Below are positions 1 to 8,711 of a DNA stretch of 54,499 nucleotides, piece by piece; within the stretch, counting starts at the first letter, position 1, and each line of letters begins with the position of its first letter. Source of the stretch: Candidatus Atribacteria bacterium ADurb.Bin276 (GTDB lineage: Bacteria; Atribacterota; Atribacteria; Atribacterales; Atribacteraceae); assembly GCA_002069605.1 (NCBI GenBank), contig MWBQ01000066.1, positions 1 to 54,499 on the forward strand. Reading direction: 5' to 3'. Made by a program: the position numbers and the translations under genes. A model generated the notes under the pieces. It saw nothing but the letters and a program-made list of their open reading frames with translations, was not told where the DNA came from and did no database searches.

Positions 1-1
1 A

Positions 2-124
2 ATATTGCGGCAAGCTTTAGAGGCAGAAGGATTTGAAGTGTATGAAGATGAATGGTGGCATTTTGATTATAAAGACAGCAAAAAGTATCCAATAATAAAT
101 ATTTTATTCGAAGATATTAGTTAA
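2..124 (+). CDS. D-Ala-D-Ala dipeptidase (VanX/DdpX family), 3' end only
   Basis: This is the last 40 codons of a gene that begins before the window. The frame contains EWWHFDY followed by a YPIINI-like end. That is the signature of the C-terminus of peptidase family M15D (VanX/DdpX), where the Glu is the catalytic base and the His a zinc ligand. These enzymes hydrolyse D-alanyl-D-alanine, either for cell-wall dipeptide salvage or, in vancomycin-resistance clusters, to remove the drug target. No van regulator or ligase is visible here, so a housekeeping salvage role is more likely, but the upstream context is missing. The family call rests on one strong motif and its position near the stop. 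Confidence 0.75.
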   Translation: MLRQALEAEGFEVYEDEWWHFDYKDSKKYPIINILFEDIS

Positions 125-180
125 CTAACAGTTCAAGATATTTACCTCATTTTATCGATCAAAACGACAAACACAATTGA

Positions 181-219
181 AAATCAAAAAAGGCGTAAAT
201 TTTACGCCTTTTTTGATTT
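181..219. terminator. Bidirectional intrinsic terminator
   Basis: A 19-base inverted repeat is separated by one base. It has a GGCGTA/TACGCC core flanked by A-runs on the left and T-runs on the right, so it can work as a Rho-independent terminator in both directions. It lies between the convergent dipeptidase gene (plus) and the encapsulin gene (minus). Confidence 0.8.
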
Positions 220-310
220 TCTTGATGATGATTATCAGACCCGACCAATCGGTTCTCCGAATGCGTTTTTTATTTATCTAAAAAAAATAACATGATCCTG
301 AAGGAGTAAA

Positions 311-1114
311 TTAATCACCTAAAATTAAACGAACAAAGACCGATGGATCAAGCACTCGGAAAGTAAAAGATTCGGTAAAAAATAAATTAACATACTTATC
401 GTCATGGTTTTCGTATCCAATTGATAAATCGTGTCCAAGAATGAGTTCAAAGTCTCTTCCTCGGGAGGAAACCAAAAGAGCATCTTCTAATATGGGAACC
501 GGGATAATTGTAGCTTTTACGATATTCTCAATTGATTTATTGAGGGGATAGCCGCTTTTAATTCCGGCTAAATCCGCCCAGAGAAGTGGATTGATGAGAA
601 GTGCATAAGGACCTTCTACTGAGGCATCGTTTAATATAGTGGTAGCTTCGATGGCGGTTCCAAGAAATTCTCCTGGATCATGAGAAAAGGGAAGGGGTTC
701 ATATTCTAAGACTGGTAAAATACCATCGATATCTCCTGGTTCAAAACCATGATAAATAGCTTTTTCTTCAAAAAGAGCAGTTTGTTTGGCAGCGTCAATT
801 AAAGGAGTGAAGTCAACATCAACTGCTCCTCGATTAATATTATCTAATTCCCACAGGTCGAGTTGAAATGAGGTTCGAATTTCAACTAAAGGCTGAACCA
901 TATGTATTCCAAATCTGACGTCTCCTTCTCTTTGGTTTTCAGGGACGCTGAGCCTTCCCAATCCAATCCCAGCATAATCCCACCCTTTTGGACCAATAAC
1001 ATCAATAAAATGGCGAGCAGTAAGTTGATTGAGAAAGACTTTTTTTGCTTGACGATCAATTTCCTGCCAGGCTTGATCGGTTATGGGCGCTAAATTTCTT
1101 TTTAAAATGTCCAT
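311..1114 (-). CDS. Encapsulin nanocompartment shell protein (family 1)
   Basis: The 267-residue protein matches the family 1 encapsulin (linocin M18-like) shell protein, an HK97-fold capsid that self-assembles into a closed protein cage. The start MDILKRNLAPIT, the early segment AWQEIDRQAKKVF, the GPxGWDYAGIGLGRL stretch near residue 45 and the C-terminal FVRLI end are typical, and the length is normal. The ATG follows AGGAGG with good spacing. It lies 53 bases downstream of the ferritin-like cargo gene on the same strand, which is the usual cargo-then-shell order, so the two are very likely co-transcribed. The likely role is sequestering and oxidising iron in the cytoplasm. Confidence 0.95.
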   Translation of the reverse strand: MDILKRNLAPITDQAWQEIDRQAKKVFLNQLTARHFIDVIGPKGWDYAGIGLGRLSVPENQREGDVRFGIHMVQPLVEIRTSFQLDLWELDNINRGAVDVDFTPLIDAAKQTALFEEKAIYHGFEPGDIDGILPVLEYEPLPFSHDPGEFLGTAIEATTILNDASVEGPYALLINPLLWADLAGIKSGYPLNKSIENIVKATIIPVPILEDALLVSSRGRDFELILGHDLSIGYENHDDKYVNLFFTESFTFRVLDPSVFVRLILGD

Positions 1115-1167
1115 GGTATCCTCCTTGATAAGTGAAGAAATTATTTCCGGTCCTTTATTCAGAAGAA

Positions 1168-1512
1168 CTACTTCAGGTTACCAATCCCCAAATCACCCTT
1201 TATTTCAGGTTCGGCAGATTTTTCCGATGTTTCAATTTTTCCGATTGGTTCAGTGGCAAACAAATAGGTTTTTAAATTCTCATTCCATCCTTCCATATTT
1301 CGCCGTAACCATTCTAAAATCATGCTGGCATGCTCAATTTCTTCTTCCATATTATGAATGAGAATGGTTTTTATTTCTGATTCAGCAGTTGCGGCAGCTC
1401 TTTGATAATACCAATCAATAGCTTCAATTTCTTCTTTTAAACTATTTAGAGCTCGATGAATGTCTCGATCAGCATTGGAAAGTTCTTCAACCGGTTCAAT
1501 ATAATTGGCCAA
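1168..1512 (-). CDS. Encapsulated ferritin-like protein (EncFtn), encapsulin cargo
   Basis: This small helical protein has the EncFtn pattern: WYxQRAAAxxE, then HNMEEEIEHASMILEWLRRNM, supplying the Glu and His ferroxidase ligands. These proteins form annular decamers that oxidise Fe(II) inside encapsulins. After a Ser/Glu-rich linker the protein ends in GDLGIGNLK, which resembles the known cargo-loading peptides that dock to the inner shell wall. I place the start at TTG 1512 (114 residues) because AAGGAGGT sits 8 bases upstream. An ATG 7 codons earlier would place the ribosome site inside the gene. It is the first gene of the cargo-shell pair. Confidence 0.92.
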   Translation of the reverse strand: MANYIEPVEELSNADRDIHRALNSLKEEIEAIDWYYQRAAATAESEIKTILIHNMEEEIEHASMILEWLRRNMEGWNENLKTYLFATEPIGKIETSEKSAEPEIKGDLGIGNLK

Positions 1513-1520
1513 ATTAGAAC

Positions 1521-1553
1521 ACCTCCTTATCAATCATAAATAATTCTATTATA
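1521..1553 (-). promoter_or_regulatory. Candidate -10 box and RBS of the encapsulin operon
   Basis: On the minus strand a perfect TATAAT lies at 1553-1548, and AGGAGGT at 1527-1521 sits 8 bases before the TTG start of the cargo gene. No convincing -35 hexamer is seen at the right distance. The RBS is strong and decides the TTG start; the promoter call is tentative. Confidence 0.45.
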
Positions 1554-1678
1554 TACTTTTTCATGAGTGAATTGATTGGTATCATAGTAGCTATAACTTT
1601 GCTTCTATTCAAGTTTTGTGCTAAGGGTTTCTTGGGGTAGGATCAGGAATGAATCGAATAAAAAGGAAGGAAATGAAT

Positions 1679-3907
1679 ATGAAAAAAAATGGTTCGATCA
1701 GTTGGTGGATCACCGGAATTATTCTTACCATCGGAGTTTTCGTTGGTGGAAGTCCAGTTTTTCCATTAAATGAATTGCCTCAACAATTTACCATTACCGT
1801 TTCTGAAACGGAAGTTAGACCGGGTCAAGAAGTCTTAGTCAGCTATACTGCTTCTTCCGATTGGAGCACAAATGCTTGGATAGGTTTGATACCTGCTGAT
1901 ATTCCTTTGGGTGACCAAAAAATTGCTGATGATAATGATCTTGATTATCGACATTTAAAAAATACCCGTCAGGGGAAGCTATCCTTTATTATTCCTGATG
2001 TTGAAGGAATTTTTAATTTTCGCTTATATCCCAGCGATGATGATAGCTATTCAGAAGTTGCAGTGAGCGAGTCTATCAAAGTGGTCAGAGAACCAATTAT
2101 TCCTTTGGATGCTAATCAGAATGGATTGAAAACGGAGAATCCTGTTGATGAACTTCCTTCCTTTCCAGATCAGGATGTTAATGAAACCTCTCTTTCCCAA
2201 CTGCCGGGAATTGGTCAAATTACAACCAATATTCCCCTTCTTACCCCGACTCCGATTCCAACTCTTTCAGAAGCATCCTCTTTTCCAATAAATTCTGAGA
2301 AGAAGGATGAACTCCCCTCCCTTTCACCAACCGAATCATCCCTCCCAGAATTATCACTTCCTCCAGTCGATTCCAATCCACCACAAGTCGTATTAACTCG
2401 TCCCCGTACTGGGGCGGTTGAAGTTTCTTTGGATGTTCAAATAGAAATACAGTTTGATGAACCAATTCAATCCGGCCCAACCTTTCAAACCATTACTTTT
2501 ATCGATCAGTTTCAGAAATCAGTTCAATACGAGGTTGAAATTCAGGATACCGTTTTACTACTAAAACCTCGATTGAATTTGGAAGCAAAAACAACCTTTC
2601 AGGTTATATTACCTCAACAATCTTTAATGGATAAACAAGGGAATTTGTTGCCGGATAATATAATTTTTACCTTTACAACTCTGGTTCCACCACCGATGAC
2701 GACGGTGTCTCTCCCTTTTATCGGAGGAAAATCCCAAGAAATTATAAATATACCCGTTTTTTTTAATGGGTCACAAAAAATTGCCTATATAGAAATGCTT
2801 TTAACTTTTGATCCGGATCTTCTTGATTTTTTAAGAATAACTACTGGAGAAATTAATGATAACTGGCTTACCCAAGCGGAAATTGTAGATATTGGCCGAA
2901 TCCGACTGTATATTACCCAAACAAATGACCAAAAATTAATCAAATACCAAGGCTCAATTGCGACCTTGCAATTTCGGGTAGTTAGTCGAGATAAAACTCT
3001 TTCCCAATCAGAACTATTGCTTGATGAATTAAAATTGTTAGATCAAAATCAGACTATGTTTCCTGGAACAGTTTTAAGTGGAATGTTTTCTCTTATTGGA
3101 AGTGAGAGCGACGCCGTTTCGAGTATGGGTGAAACTCCAACTCTGATTCCGATTAGCCCGCCAATTCAGGTTGAATTGGCGGATATGATTGTTGAACCAT
3201 CATCACTGCTTAACGGGAAGATTGGAGAAGAATACCTTTTTAAGGCGACTCTTGAAAATGTTCCAGCCTCGATAAAAAACATCAAATTCCAATGGAATTT
3301 TGGCGATGGATCAAAAATAATGGATAGTTCAGAAGGAGAAATGTCCCATGTTTTTACCCAACCAGGACCATTTGAAATAACGGTGAAAGCCTTCAATCGG
3401 AATAATGGTCAGATGATTGCCATGAAAAAATTGAAAGTTGAAATTATCCAGGACCCGCCAGTCACTCCAACTATAAATACCACCGAATCTCAAGTTAAAA
3501 CTCTTACCCATCGTGAAAAATATCCCAACGGCAAATTGAAAGTTCAATACACCTATTTGGTGCGTCCCGATAGGACTCAGGTAAAAAATGGCTTGGAAAC
3601 CAGCTGGTATGAAAACGGAAAGAAAAAAAGTGAAGGAGAGTATCAGAATGGGAAAAAAGTCGGTGTATGGGTTTCTTGGTATGACAATGGAGTAATCGGT
3701 CAAAAAGGGACCTATCAGGATGATCAAAAAAATGGTGTATGGATTAAAAACTACCGAAATGGCAACAAAGAGTCAGAAGGTCTTTATCAAAATGATTTGA
3801 GAGAAGGTCCTTGGAAAAAATGGTATGAAACTGGAAAGCTGTGGGCAGAATTTGAGTGCAAAAACGATCAAATTGTGCCGGGAAGTTATGTAGAACACCG
3901 GCCATAA
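1679..3907 (+). CDS. Secreted multi-domain protein: Ig-like, cohesin-like, PKD and MORN-like repeats
   Basis: This is a large exported protein of unknown function. From the chosen start it has a hydrophobic signal segment (about residues 5-28) and an N-terminal beta-sandwich that I cannot name (about 35-135). A Pro/Ser/Thr-rich linker follows (about 140-235), then a Big_5-like Ig domain (about 240-335) and a cohesin-like domain (about 340-475). A PKD domain comes next (about 500-590, FQWNFGDGS and HVFTQPGPFEITVKAF). It ends in about four MORN-variant repeats of the form WYxNGxKxxEGxYxNGxKxGxW. ATG 1679 is preferred because AAGGAAGG lies 8 bases upstream; ATGs at 1649 and 1673 are possible. 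It stands alone between divergent and repeat regions. A surface adhesion or scaffold role is an inference from the domains. Confidence 0.75.
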   Translation: MKKNGSISWWITGIILTIGVFVGGSPVFPLNELPQQFTITVSETEVRPGQEVLVSYTASSDWSTNAWIGLIPADIPLGDQKIADDNDLDYRHLKNTRQGKLSFIIPDVEGIFNFRLYPSDDDSYSEVAVSESIKVVREPIIPLDANQNGLKTENPVDELPSFPDQDVNETSLSQLPGIGQITTNIPLLTPTPIPTLSEASSFPINSEKKDELPSLSPTESSLPELSLPPVDSNPPQVVLTRPRTGAVEVSLDVQIEIQFDEPIQSGPTFQTITFIDQFQKSVQYEVEIQDTVLLLKPRLNLEAKTTFQVILPQQSLMDKQGNLLPDNIIFTFTTLVPPPMTTVSLPFIGGKSQEIINIPVFFNGSQKIAYIEMLLTFDPDLLDFLRITTGEINDNWLTQAEIVDIGRIRLYITQTNDQKLIKYQGSIATLQFRVVSRDKTLSQSELLLDELKLLDQNQTMFPGTVLSGMFSLIGSESDAVSSMGETPTLIPISPPIQVELADMIVEPSSLLNGKIGEEYLFKATLENVPASIKNIKFQWNFGDGSKIMDSSEGEMSHVFTQPGPFEITVKAFNRNNGQMIAMKKLKVEIIQDPPVTPTINTTESQVKTLTHREKYPNGKLKVQYTYLVRPDRTQVKNGLETSWYENGKKKSEGEYQNGKKVGVWVSWYDNGVIGQKGTYQDDQKNGVWIKNYRNGNKESEGLYQNDLREGPWKKWYETGKLWAEFECKNDQIVPGSYVEHRP

Positions 3908-3934
3908 GTCATTATTGGTTTTTTTTGGATAGAC

Positions 3935-4085
3935 CCTCATGCTGCCTAGCAGCACCAGATGAGGATGATTACAAAGATTCGACATGCCATGACATGTCGC
4001 TACATTAATTAAAGAATGGGTACAATACATTGTGCCCCTACATTTTTTTTAAATATTTTGTATGGGCTTGATTTATCATGCCCAT
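3935..4085. repeat. Cluster of four hairpin-forming palindromes
   Basis: Within the 219-base gap there are four consecutive inverted repeats. A is 3935-3964 (CCTCAT..ATGAGG around GCTGC CTA GCAGC). B is 3980-3999 (CGACATG..CATGTCG). C is 4018-4037 (GGGTACAA..TTGTGCCC, one G-T pair). D is 4062-4085 (ATGGGC..GCCCAT). B and C are each followed by a shared CTACATT. None has a proper U-tract, so these look like REP-type dispersed palindromes rather than a terminator. The word ACCAGATGAGGATGA near A recurs at 36643-36657. Confidence 0.6.
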
Positions 4086-4126
4086 GAGTTTTCAGGATAG
4101 ATTAGAAGCAACAGAAGGGATTACCA

Positions 4127-6031
4127 ATGATGGGATATTTTTATTTTATATTCTTTTTTTTACTGGGGATTTTTATTGCTTATAAAACATTTTATGAGCT
4201 ACCAAGAGTTCTAAGGATCTGGATTGGTGGTTTGATTGGTCTATTGGGTATGATGTGGCTAGTCATACCCATCGCTTTTTTTACTGGTTTTACATTTTTC
4301 ACCCACTTGGTGGCTTTAATTATAATGGGAGGATTTTCTTTATTGTGGTTTTTTCTTTATCACAAACCAAAGGATCAACCAGTTGTGTCTATTGATTATG
4401 ATACGAGAATATTTTGGTTGGTACTCCCTTTTTCTATTTATTTCATTTATCTTTTTTATACCCATTATTTGCTTCCCGGTCAAGATGGTCTTTATTGTGG
4501 AGGGAATGCCTATGGTGATTTAGCTTTTCATCTTGGCATCATCACCAGCTTTAAAGAACAACAGTTATTTCCACCTCAATATTCGATCTTCCCCGGCATA
4601 CGAATGGGGTATCCTTTTTTAGTTGATTCATTCACTTCCAGTCTGTATCTGCTTGGGATGTCGCTCCGTCATTCTTTATTGCTCTCCAGTATATCCATGG
4701 CTGTCCTTCTCCTGACCAGCTTTGTGGTTTTTGCCCAGGAAGTATTAAAAAAATGGAGTAGCACGGTTATTGCGACTCTGCTTTTTTTTATAAATGGAGG
4801 TCTAGGATTTTTTTATTATTTTCCGAAAAATTTATCACCCATCTTCTCAGAAATTGCCAATTCTCCTACCCACCTTTTTGATCAGAATATTATCTGGTCA
4901 AATGTTATCTGCGACTTGCTGATACCACAAAGAACCACCTTGGGAGGTTGGGCTTTTTTATTGTTGGCTTTATGGAGCCTTTATCGAGCCATAAATACTT
5001 CTCAAAGAAAATATTATTTTATGAGTGGATTGATAGCAGGTTTGTTGCCTATGATACACACCCATTCATTTTTAGCCTTTATAGTTGTCGCATTGATCTG
5101 GTTTATTTTTTTCCTGGTAAAATCCGATGAGAAAAGAAAATATGTTTTAGATTGGATGGTTTTGGTTCTCCCGGCATTTTTATTATCCTTTCCTCAATTG
5201 ATTTATTGGACTTTTCCCCAGTCGGTTTCTGGAGGATACCTTCGGTTGATGCCGGGATGGACGAGTAAAACTGACTTTTGGCCATGGTTTTGGATAAAAA
5301 ATACCGGTTTATTTTTCATTCTTCTTTTGCTGGCACTTTTTTCCCCAAAAAATCGGTTAAAAGCTTTTTATCTTCCGGCTATTGTTCTTTTTATTTTAGC
5401 TGAGTTGGTCATTTTTCAACCCTGGGATTGGGATAATATTAAAATATTATTTGTATGGTATATGTTTAGTGTAATTTTTGTTGCCAGCTATCTCGAACAG
5501 ATCATCCAAAAAATATCAAAAAAATCATGGAGAGCTCTTTTTGTCGGAATAGTTGTTGGTATCTGTATTCTATCAGGTACTTTTAGCTTGATACGGGAAG
5601 CAGTTTCTTCGATTCGGCTTTTTTCTATTGATGATTTAAAAGTAGCTGAATTTGTCCAGCAGCATACACCAGCGGATGCAATATTTCTTACTTCGGATTT
5701 TCATAATAATCCTATTTCTGTATTAGCCGGAAGGAATATTGTTATGGGATATGAGGGTTGGTTATGGTCGCATGGAATTGACTATCAAAAAAGAGCAGCT
5801 GACATAAGGGAACTTTTTTTAATTTCAGAAAATTTTGATCACCTGGTTAAAAAATATCAGATTGATTATATTTTGTTGAGTTCTCAGGAAAGGTCTAAAT
5901 ATGGGGAAAAAATCTTCCAGCTTATACAGAAGTTTCCTCTCGTTTATCAGAGTCAAAATTCAATGATTCTGGGAGTTTCAGAGCGAGTTCGACCGCTTCA
6001 CGACTCAATATTGAATCAAGATTCGAACTGA
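4127..6031 (+). CDS. Polytopic membrane protein, GT-C glycosyltransferase-like
   Basis: The 634-residue protein has about a dozen hydrophobic membrane segments and a soluble C-terminal part of roughly 120 residues. The first large external loop holds CGGNAYGDLAFHLGIITSF, an acidic/His pattern in the place where GT-C lipid-linked glycosyltransferases carry their catalytic acid. The motif ADAIFLTSDFHNNPISVLAGR in the tail resembles C-terminal domains of large bacterial membrane proteins of this kind. A role in transferring sugars from polyprenyl carriers outside the inner membrane is an inference; no sequence signature proves it. It overlaps by 16 bases, tail to tail, with the HD-GYP gene. Confidence 0.55.
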   Translation: MMGYFYFIFFFLLGIFIAYKTFYELPRVLRIWIGGLIGLLGMMWLVIPIAFFTGFTFFTHLVALIIMGGFSLLWFFLYHKPKDQPVVSIDYDTRIFWLVLPFSIYFIYLFYTHYLLPGQDGLYCGGNAYGDLAFHLGIITSFKEQQLFPPQYSIFPGIRMGYPFLVDSFTSSLYLLGMSLRHSLLLSSISMAVLLLTSFVVFAQEVLKKWSSTVIATLLFFINGGLGFFYYFPKNLSPIFSEIANSPTHLFDQNIIWSNVICDLLIPQRTTLGGWAFLLLALWSLYRAINTSQRKYYFMSGLIAGLLPMIHTHSFLAFIVVALIWFIFFLVKSDEKRKYVLDWMVLVLPAFLLSFPQLIYWTFPQSVSGGYLRLMPGWTSKTDFWPWFWIKNTGLFFILLLLALFSPKNRLKAFYLPAIVLFILAELVIFQPWDWDNIKILFVWYMFSVIFVASYLEQIIQKISKKSWRALFVGIVVGICILSGTFSLIREAVSSIRLFSIDDLKVAEFVQQHTPADAIFLTSDFHNNPISVLAGRNIVMGYEGWLWSHGIDYQKRAADIRELFLISENFDHLVKKYQIDYILLSSQERSKYGEKIFQLIQKFPLVYQSQNSMILGVSERVRPLHDSILNQDSN

Positions 6032-7338
6032 AATTCTTTTTTGGTAAAAATGAAAAGGCAGGTATCAACAATCTCCGAATCATAATGGATATTTTTATGA
6101 AGTTGGATTTCACCAAGAGCCTCTTCGATATGAAAGGGCTCTCGATAGGGACGATTGGATACCATGGCTTCGATAGTATCGGCAACGGCTAAAATTTTTG
6201 CTTCAAGTAAAATATCTTTCCCGGTTAATCCTTTTGGATATCCCGATCCATCAATTTTTTCGTGATGTTGCAATATGATTTTATTAACCGGCCAGGGGAA
6301 ATGGATATGGTTCAATATTTGGTATCCAACCTCAGGGTGATTTTTTATCATGTTGAATTCAATATCAGTGAGCTGATGAGGTTTCCAGAGAATTTCTTGT
6401 GGAAGATATATTTTTCCAATGTCATGCAGCAATCCAGCAATGCGTAAACCATTGATTCTCTCTTGAGAGTAACCCATTTCTTCTGCAATAGCGCAGGAGA
6501 GCTGAGCAACTCGCTTTTGATGGCCGGCTATATAGGGGTCCCTAATCTCGACCATGTCTGAAATAGCTCTAACTGTTCCCTCTAAGGTATTTTGGAGGTT
6601 TTCCAATAACTTATTGAATTGAAATTCGGTCCGTTTTTCTTTGGTGATATCAATAGCCATTTGATATTTCACTTTTCGGCCATCAGGCCAAGGAATGGCT
6701 TTATCAATACATCGATACCATTTTTTTTCGTTTTGATTAAAAAAATCCCATATTAAAGTTTCGGAATTCTGATCCTCAAATACGGTGTGATTGGTACAGA
6801 ATATACAAGGAGACTGAAAGCCATGAAGAACACGATGACATTTTTGCCCAATAACTTCTCCCAATTTTTTTTGCAGAGCTTGATTTACAAATAAGAGGGA
6901 ATAGCCATCAGGATCGGAGATATAGAGAGGATGTGGAATCTGATTAAGGATGGTAAGGAGTTCACTCGACTGGCTTTCTTTTTTCAATTCTGAATCTTTT
7001 CTTTTGGTAATATCTTGAATAGTCCCAACATAGAAAAATATTTGATTGAAAGTATTCTTAACCTTCCGAGTATTTATCTCAACCCACTTTGATTTTCGTT
7101 GTTGAGTATAAAATTGAGCTTCAAATCCAGTGAGGGTTTCATTGCTTTCTAATAATGATTGCCAGGCAAGACTCGCTTCCGGAGAAACAAATAATTGGAA
7201 AAAATTGGTATCTTTGGTTTTTAGTTGGAACATTTGATTGAAGTACCGGTTGGTTTCTATTAATTTTCCATCAGGATGAATAGCAAAAAAACCTATAGGT
7301 AATTCATGAAAATAGAGGGAATCACTCTTGATTTCCAT
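6016..7338 (-). CDS. PAS-PAS-HD-GYP signalling protein (probable c-di-GMP phosphodiesterase)
   Basis: The 440-residue protein has two N-terminal PAS sensor domains (about residues 8-115 and 128-235) and a C-terminal HD-GYP domain (about 255-430). The HD motif is LLHDIGK and the GYP motif is HHEKIDGSGYPKGL, both intact, so hydrolysis of cyclic di-GMP is likely. The second PAS contains a CxxC (SPCIFCTN), which suggests redox or metal sensing, although this pattern is also common in non-redox PAS domains. No membrane segment is present, so it should be cytosolic. Its ATG follows AAGGGAGA. It is monocistronic as far as can be seen. Confidence 0.9.
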   Translation of the reverse strand: MEIKSDSLYFHELPIGFFAIHPDGKLIETNRYFNQMFQLKTKDTNFFQLFVSPEASLAWQSLLESNETLTGFEAQFYTQQRKSKWVEINTRKVKNTFNQIFFYVGTIQDITKRKDSELKKESQSSELLTILNQIPHPLYISDPDGYSLLFVNQALQKKLGEVIGQKCHRVLHGFQSPCIFCTNHTVFEDQNSETLIWDFFNQNEKKWYRCIDKAIPWPDGRKVKYQMAIDITKEKRTEFQFNKLLENLQNTLEGTVRAISDMVEIRDPYIAGHQKRVAQLSCAIAEEMGYSQERINGLRIAGLLHDIGKIYLPQEILWKPHQLTDIEFNMIKNHPEVGYQILNHIHFPWPVNKIILQHHEKIDGSGYPKGLTGKDILLEAKILAVADTIEAMVSNRPYREPFHIEEALGEIQLHKNIHYDSEIVDTCLFIFTKKEFQFES

Positions 7339-7704
7339 TTAAGTCCGAATCTCCCTTATGGTTATCTCCCAAGAAGTTAAAGTTATATAATCTTAAAATC
7401 CCCCATTATCTCTTAATAGTCAAGACCTTTATAAATATTTTTTAATTAATGGGCATATTGACTAGGTCCTGTTTTTTTAATTTTATCAAGACAACGAGTA
7501 AAAAAGAATGATCTTGAGCTAATATTTTATTCTCAGCCGAATCTCCTCGGGTTGAGAATAAAGAGGAAAAGTTTAGTTATTTGAAAATTATTTCCCTCAC
7601 TCTAAGAAATTTGATTATGAAGAGAGGTTAATTTTTCTCGTCATTTGATATTTTTTATCGACTAACCCGCTAATATCTCTGAAATTATATAACGAATAGA
7701 AAAA
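7339..7704. other. 366-base intergenic region with one long hairpin
   Basis: No gene is supported here. The only clear structure is an imperfect inverted repeat at 7527-7561: TTATTCTCA pairs with TGAGAATAA and CCGA pairs with TCGG, around a six-base loop with a small internal bulge. Neither side is followed by a U-tract, so it is not a standard terminator. The rest is AT-rich leader of the HD-GYP gene. Confidence 0.5.
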
Positions 7705-8568
7705 TTATTGAATAGAATTTTGGGCATATTCAACCAAAGTCTGAAATGGTGAATTTAGAACAATTGCTGTCCAGGGTTTAGTTTCGATTTCATCTTTCTG
7801 ATGAGGGATATCACTGATTTGGGCAACCGCAATAATTCTTTGTTGGAAGTCATAATAATACCTTTTAATTACATAATACCGAGAACCCGATGGATCGGCA
7901 AGTATTTCTTCTTGAATATTATCAACTCCCCAGATTAACTCATCCTCATTGATAGTAACAGTCCATAAAGTTCCATTTACGTTAAGAGGAATTTGATTCG
8001 GAATGGTATCACCCTGATCATGGATAAATCGGATGACTGTTTCAATAATCCTTTTCATACGGTTAGAATCGTTTTGATTCAGTAAATATTTGGAACGAAA
8101 TAAAATAAATTGCAAATCAGCTATTTGTAAGGTGCGAATATTCTTTTCTTGAATGGAAAATTCGCTTTGAAAACTTCCAGTAAGTCCACTTCCCAAATAT
8201 TTCCATTCTTCGTTAGTGTTCTTTTTAAGAGGGACCATTTCTTTTTCTGGTGATGGAATTGGTGTTTCTATTTCAGCATTCCTTTCGACTGGCTTCAGAG
8301 TTGGTGAAATAGCCGGTGGAAGAATCTGTTGTTCTATAACTTCTGGACTGGGCGTGGGATTTTTATTGATAAGTATTTTTATTTCTCCCAACTGTTGGGA
8401 TACTATGTTTCCTGTCTCTGGATCTTGAAAAACAGAAATTGATGGTGGCACCGCAAAGGGTGTTTCAGGGGGAATTTCACGAGTATACAGCGGGTTGATT
8501 CCCTTACCGGGAAAGGAGAAAATCAAAACCAGAAAAAAAGAAATAGAAAGTTTTGCAAATAATCTCAT
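7705..8568 (-). CDS. Secreted protein of unknown function
   Basis: I do not recognise this 287-residue protein. It starts with a clear signal peptide (MRLFAKLSISFFLVLIFSF, cleavage probably just after residue 22). A Pro/Thr/Glu-rich spacer follows to about residue 115, and then a compact C-terminal domain of about 160 residues rich in beta-type segments (YYVIKRYYYDFQQRIIAVAQIS). There is no lipobox and no second membrane segment, so a periplasmic or outer-surface location is expected. GAGGAAAAAGG precedes the ATG. It is divergent from the UroD-family gene and shares only a long leader with its neighbour. Confidence 0.6.
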   Translation of the reverse strand: MRLFAKLSISFFLVLIFSFPGKGINPLYTREIPPETPFAVPPSISVFQDPETGNIVSQQLGEIKILINKNPTPSPEVIEQQILPPAISPTLKPVERNAEIETPIPSPEKEMVPLKKNTNEEWKYLGSGLTGSFQSEFSIQEKNIRTLQIADLQFILFRSKYLLNQNDSNRMKRIIETVIRFIHDQGDTIPNQIPLNVNGTLWTVTINEDELIWGVDNIQEEILADPSGSRYYVIKRYYYDFQQRIIAVAQISDIPHQKDEIETKPWTAIVLNSPFQTLVEYAQNSIQ

Positions 8569-8711
8569 GCCTTTTTCCTCAATCCATGCCGATTTTTACA
8601 ATATTTTATTACATTTATTGAATAAAGTCTTTTATAGATAAGATGGAATGGTTTTCAATTAAATTCTATTTCAACATTTTGAATGATATAATCTATCGAG
8701 GTGATAATTAC

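Noticed and set aside
2-124. Evidence for a vancomycin-resistance cluster
   Set aside because: The VanX-type fragment alone is not enough; nothing like vanH, vanA or vanRS lies within the window, and chromosomal dipeptidases of this family are common.
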